Source of the DNA: Fibrobacter sp. UBA7003
GTDB taxonomy: Bacteria; Fibrobacterota; Fibrobacteria; Fibrobacterales; Fibrobacteraceae
DNA length: 64,000 bases
Reading direction: 5' to 3'
Assembly: GCA_002449765.1 (NCBI GenBank)
Contig: DJXN01000004.1
Location: forward strand, 220,694-284,693
The notes under the pieces are model-generated. The model was not told the DNA's origin, did not search any database, and worked only from the letters and a program-made list of their open reading frames with translations. The position numbers and the translations under genes are program-made. Each line of letters starts with the position of its first letter. Position 1 is the first letter of the stretch. Below are positions 61,409 through 64,000 of this stretch, in pieces.

Positions 61409-61900
61409 ATGCATCGCGATACCTACCTCAGAATGACTTTGGACCAGCTCCTGGCAGCCTGCACCCAGAAAGGTTTCCAGGGATCCGGCCCCGGCGGCCA
61501 GCACAGGAACAAAACCAACACGGGAGTCCTGCTGAACCTCCGCGAATACAATTTAGAAATCAAATCCTGCGAAGCGAGGTCGGCAAAGGAAAACAGGACC
61601 CATGCGCTGCACCGCATGCAGATGGCCATCGCGCTGAACGTCCGCGAGACGCCCCCGGCTGTCGAAATTCCCTTCCCCGGCAGCAACGGCCACATCCAGC
61701 CTTCGAACGCGCTATTTCCGCTCTTTATCGCCCACGTGTTCGACATCATGGCGCAAAAGAACGGGGACACCAAGGAAGCGGCCGCCGCCTTCAAGCTCAC
61801 CCCGAGCGCGCTCGTGAAGATTCTCAGGCAAGACAAGGCCTGTGCCGAAAAACTCCAGAACCAGCGTGTCGCAGGCGGAAAATCCAGGCTAAAACTCTAG
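61409..61900 (+). CDS. release-factor-like GGQ protein (RF-1 domain)
   Basis: A 163-residue protein with an RF-1 domain (PF00472): GGQ at residues 29-31 in GFQGSGPGGQHRNKTNTGV, then VLLNLREYNLEIKSCEARSAKENRTHAL. The tRNA-mimic domains that read stop codons are missing, so it would act like ArfB or other rescue hydrolases that free stalled peptidyl-tRNA. But the basic C-terminal tail of ArfB is not clear; instead about 75 residues of helices follow (NALFPLFIAHVFDIMAQKNGDTKEAAAAFKL, written in part). Start ATG 61409 (ATG 61433 is a shorter choice). Divergent from 60677-61405 with overlapping 5' ends. Confidence 0.82.
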   Translation: MHRDTYLRMTLDQLLAACTQKGFQGSGPGGQHRNKTNTGVLLNLREYNLEIKSCEARSAKENRTHALHRMQMAIALNVRETPPAVEIPFPGSNGHIQPSNALFPLFIAHVFDIMAQKNGDTKEAAAAFKLTPSALVKILRQDKACAEKLQNQRVAGGKSRLKL

Positions 61901-61910
61901 TTGATAAAAA

Positions 61911-61952
61911 AAAACGGCAAAAAAGGAACATTTTCCCGTTTCAGCCGTTTTT
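61911..61952 (+). terminator. terminator after the GGQ protein gene
   Basis: AAAACGGC (61911-61918) pairs with GCCGTTTT (61944-61951), with an inner GGAA/TTCC-like pairing and a T-run at the end. Confidence 0.75.
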
Positions 61953-61987
61953 ATGTGTAGGGACAACACAAAAACCAAGGAGGTTAC

Positions 61988-63238
61988 ATGCTCCCTACAC
62001 AAAAAATCAAGAAAACCGCATGCGCAATGGCGCTCGGATTCTGCGCCCTTTCCGCCTGGAACTGCGGCGAAAGCGAAACCAAGGACAACGCCCTGACCGT
62101 CTCTAGCGAGACCGCCAGGATCGCACTCCGTCTCGAGCACAGCGACACCCCACTCCTCGACAGCCTCGTCCTCGACTGCGAAGGCGCCGACACCCTGCAC
62201 TTGGTGCAGGACGGTAGCGAAGCCGAATTCAGGCTCGACCTCTTCCCGCACGAACGCTGGAAATTCTCCGCGAAGCTCTATGCAAACGGCGAACTCATGC
62301 AGATCGGCGAAATCGAAGCCAAGCTCGAAGCGGGCGAAAACACAAATCTCGCCATCCCCATGCATGCTGTCGCAGGTTTCGTCTACGTCGAAATTCCTCT
62401 CGGATTCGGGAATCCCGCAGGTATCGCCTCGGGAACGCTCACGCTCAGCTCCGGAGCCGATGTTTTCGAATATCCCATGGCCGTCGAGGGCTCGACCGCC
62501 ATCTTCAAGAGCGGGGTTCTCCCCCTCGGAAGGGATTACGGGATCCGCATCGAGCTTTCCAATTCCGACGGGATTGCCATCTTCAGCCTTTCCGACACGT
62601 TCAGGCTAGACGAATCGAGCCCAGTGCCCGAGCTGAAGATAAGTTCGCTCCGTGCAAGGATCGCCCTCGCCATCGAAATCGCGGCGGACGTGAACCTCGG
62701 GATTTCGCTCCCGCTCCCGGCTTCGCGGAGGGTGGCAGGAACGGGTGACCTGGTCATCAGCGAGTTCCTGGTAAACCCCGTCAAGTCCGACTCCACGCAG
62801 TTCGATTTCATCGAAATCTACAACGGGAGCAACGACACCATCGATGTCGAAAACTGCTTCATCGGCAAGAGCACGAATTCCAAGGAATCAGCCGCCATCG
62901 AGCCGCTTTCCATTCTGCCTCGCGAAGCCCTCGTGCTCGGAAACGACACTAACCCCAACACACCCGAGGAATACCGTCACACGGAACTCATGCCCACGTT
63001 CACCAAGAGCAACTCATCCACCGCGGCAGCCATCGTGCTGCACTGCGACGGCGAGATTATCGACTCCGTCTACTACGGCAAACTCGACAGCCTCCACCTT
63101 TCGGCTGTACCGCTGAACGGTTCGACCTCGACCACCAAGAGTTCGCAGTTCGACCTTTCCGGCTGGGACGACCGCGAGAACCCGGAAAACTGGTGTCTCG
63201 GGACGCCGACCCCGGGCGTTGCAAGCTTCTGCGAGTAA
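61988..63238 (+). CDS. lipoprotein with lamin-tail domain
   Basis: A 416-residue lipoprotein: signal peptide with lipobox SAWNC (Cys26) and AAGGAGG before ATG 61988. Residues about 40-245 are beta-rich, probably two Ig- or DUF4493-like units. Residues about 255-400 form a lamin-tail domain (LTD, PF00932): LVISEFLVNPVKSDSTQFDFIEIYNGSNDTIDVENCFIG, then REALVLGNDTNPN and IIDSVYYGKL, with the ending GTPTPGVASFCE. LTD domains in bacteria occur in surface and nuclease-associated proteins. Function of this one is unknown; it is transcribed alone. Confidence 0.88.
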   Translation: MLPTQKIKKTACAMALGFCALSAWNCGESETKDNALTVSSETARIALRLEHSDTPLLDSLVLDCEGADTLHLVQDGSEAEFRLDLFPHERWKFSAKLYANGELMQIGEIEAKLEAGENTNLAIPMHAVAGFVYVEIPLGFGNPAGIASGTLTLSSGADVFEYPMAVEGSTAIFKSGVLPLGRDYGIRIELSNSDGIAIFSLSDTFRLDESSPVPELKISSLRARIALAIEIAADVNLGISLPLPASRRVAGTGDLVISEFLVNPVKSDSTQFDFIEIYNGSNDTIDVENCFIGKSTNSKESAAIEPLSILPREALVLGNDTNPNTPEEYRHTELMPTFTKSNSSTAAAIVLHCDGEIIDSVYYGKLDSLHLSAVPLNGSTSTTKSSQFDLSGWDDRENPENWCLGTPTPGVASFCE

Positions 63239-63246
63239 TGAGACAA

Positions 63247-63370
63247 GGGAGGGCAAGCCCTCCCTAAGACCCTCCCGAGGGAAAAAAACTTCGGCAAACT
63301 GCGTTTGCCTCGCGCATACGCTTTGCGTATGCGTAAAAAACTGGTCGGCATCCTTGCCGGCCTGTTTTTT
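63247..63370. terminator. three hairpins after the lamin-tail gene, last one a terminator
   Basis: 63247-63264 GGGAGGGC/GCCCTCCC (perfect, two-base loop); a second arm CCCTC/GAGGG near 63270-63282 could compete with it; 63313-63333 CGCATACG/CGTATGCG (perfect); and 63341-63370 CTGGTCGGCA/TGCCGGCCTG followed by T6, the actual plus-strand terminator. Confidence 0.7.
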
Positions 63371-63392
63371 AATTCCGCAATAAAATTTGAAT

Positions 63393-63848
63393 CTAGGCGT
63401 GCAGCTGCGCCACGGGTTTTTCCATGTCGAACAGGCGGCGCAGGAGTTCGGTCTTGGCTGGGTCGCGTTCGTCGGGGAGTGTGAGCGGCGCCATATTGAT
63501 GGCGACGAGGATAGAACCCGGGTAGTTGTTGACGCACTTGATGAATTCGCTCGCCGATACACCCTCGGTGTAGAAATCCACGACAAAGGTATCCCAGTCG
63601 TCGTTTTCGATCTGCTCCATGGCTTCGGCTTCGGTCTTCACCGCCTTGAAGGTGGCCCCGACCATGAGGTCCGAAAGCACTTCGAGGCAGGCGTTTCGCC
63701 TTGCATCGTCCTCTTCCCAGATGAGAATGCGGCGTTCGCTGTAGTCACGGACAACCGCGGAATCTTCGGGAAGTTCCTCGGGGAAGAACTCCTTCGCTTC
63801 CTCGCTCATTTCGTCGTCATTTTCAAATTCGTCTAATTCTTTTGCCAT
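63393..63848 (-). CDS. receiver-like (CheY-fold) protein, stand-alone
   Basis: A 151-residue protein; ATG 63848 is chosen over the upstream frame. After an acidic N-terminal 38 residues it shows the receiver pattern: RILIWEEDDARRNACLEVL with the acidic pocket (Glu46, Asp47), Asp91 in FVVDFYTEG as phospho-acceptor, and Lys144-Pro145 near the end. The usual Thr/Ser before the fourth helix is not clear (ILVAINMAP), so signalling may be altered. No output domain. Promoter TATATT lies nine bases before ATG. No kinase gene nearby. Confidence 0.7.
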   Translation of the reverse strand: MAKELDEFENDDEMSEEAKEFFPEELPEDSAVVRDYSERRILIWEEDDARRNACLEVLSDLMVGATFKAVKTEAEAMEQIENDDWDTFVVDFYTEGVSASEFIKCVNNYPGSILVAINMAPLTLPDERDPAKTELLRRLFDMEKPVAQLHA

Positions 63849-63857
63849 AGTAGCCCA

Positions 63858-63863
63858 AATATA
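63858..63863 (-). promoter_or_regulatory. -10 box of the receiver-like gene
   Basis: TATATT on the minus strand in CTATATTTGGGC, nine bases before ATG 63848. The same string precedes glyA and, as CTAAATTTGGGC, typA at 63906-63917. Confidence 0.45.
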
Positions 63864-63944
63864 GTAAACCTGCCCCTCAAACGTTGCCATTTCTATCTTT
63901 AATTTCTAAATTTGGGCGCAAAAATTAAAACACAGGCAGATTCT

Positions 63945-64000
63945 ATGGACCAGTCAAAAATCAGAAACGTCGCCATTATCGCCCACGTTGACCACGGCAA
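63945..64000 (+). CDS. typA: translational GTPase TypA/BipA (partial, 5' end)
   Basis: Eighteen codons are visible, MDQSKIRNVAIIAHVDHGK, cut at the window end. IRNVAIIAHVDHGK is the G1 start of TypA; LepA would read NFSIIAHIDHGK. A CTAAATTTGGGC promoter motif lies about 32 bases upstream. The product would be a ribosome-associated GTPase. Confidence 0.8.
   Translation, partial: MDQSKIRNVAIIAHVDHG

Overview
The window looks like chromosome of a Fibrobacter (phylum Fibrobacterota), the strictly anaerobic plant-fibre degraders. The strongest sign is four proteins ending in the 'Fibrobacter succinogenes major paralogous domain' (TIGR02145 type: an S/DSRDGxxY..IGxQxWMAENL start, CPxxWHxP in the middle and SVRCxxD at the end). 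Supporting signs are Ser-rich lipoprotein linkers, a CE15-type glucuronoyl esterase, a type-B succinate dehydrogenase/fumarate reductase and a type IX secretion sortase-like protease. All names are by family recognition from translated sequence; no database search was run.

Layout. 1-5.45 kb is an accessory island against the 3' end of sdhB. It holds a displaced copy of the last 64 sdhB codons (207-399), a chain of small hairpins, two AT-rich genes of unknown function, a large paralogous-domain lipoprotein and a RelB/PIN toxin-antitoxin pair. 5.5-9.5 kb is sdhCAB (fumarate reductase) and ndk. 9.5-17.6 kb is envelope biogenesis: a SurA/PpiD-like lipoprotein and, divergently, a TamB-TamA pair. 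17.6-23.2 kb carries an ABC ATPase, a DUF4116-like protein, a paralogous-domain lipoprotein, glyA and the CE15 esterase. 23.4-36.4 kb is one long co-directional run: a bifunctional RelA/SpoT enzyme, an unknown gene, then nuoA-nuoBC(fused)-D-H-I-J-K-L-M-N, i.e. complex I without the NADH-input subunits NuoEFG. 36.5-41.2 kb is purL followed by a small paralogous-domain gene. 41.3-43.2 kb holds three unknown genes.

43.2-50.7 kb is a surface polysaccharide locus: three glycosyltransferases, a flippase and a set matching dTDP-3-acetamido-3,6-dideoxyhexose synthesis (two tandem FdtA/QdtA-like cupins, a DegT aminotransferase, a left-handed beta-helix acetyltransferase), plus a FemAB/GNAT-like protein. 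50.7-54.7 kb has a fourth paralogous-domain lipoprotein, a MetX-MetW fusion and YicC. 54.8-61.4 kb has a membrane protein, a 1359-residue PorU-like C25 protease and two exported proteins. 61.4-64 kb has a GGQ release-factor-like protein, a lamin-tail lipoprotein, a degenerate receiver protein and the start of typA.

How the parts fit. The metabolism read from the window is fermentative-respiratory: a complex I fed by something other than NuoEFG (ferredoxin is the usual suggestion) and fumarate reductase as electron sink, giving succinate. Many genes show a TATATT/TATAAT box directly before, or a few bases before, the start codon and no Shine-Dalgarno sequence, which suggests frequent leaderless or very short-leader transcripts. 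The most unusual regions are the sdhB 3'-end island, the hairpin-rich non-coding segments (426-575, 4232-4316, 41203-41262, 51759-51897, 63247-63370), the NuoB-NuoC and MetX-MetW fusions and the second FdtA-like protein lacking one catalytic His. No tRNA, rRNA, CRISPR array, transposase or integrase was seen.
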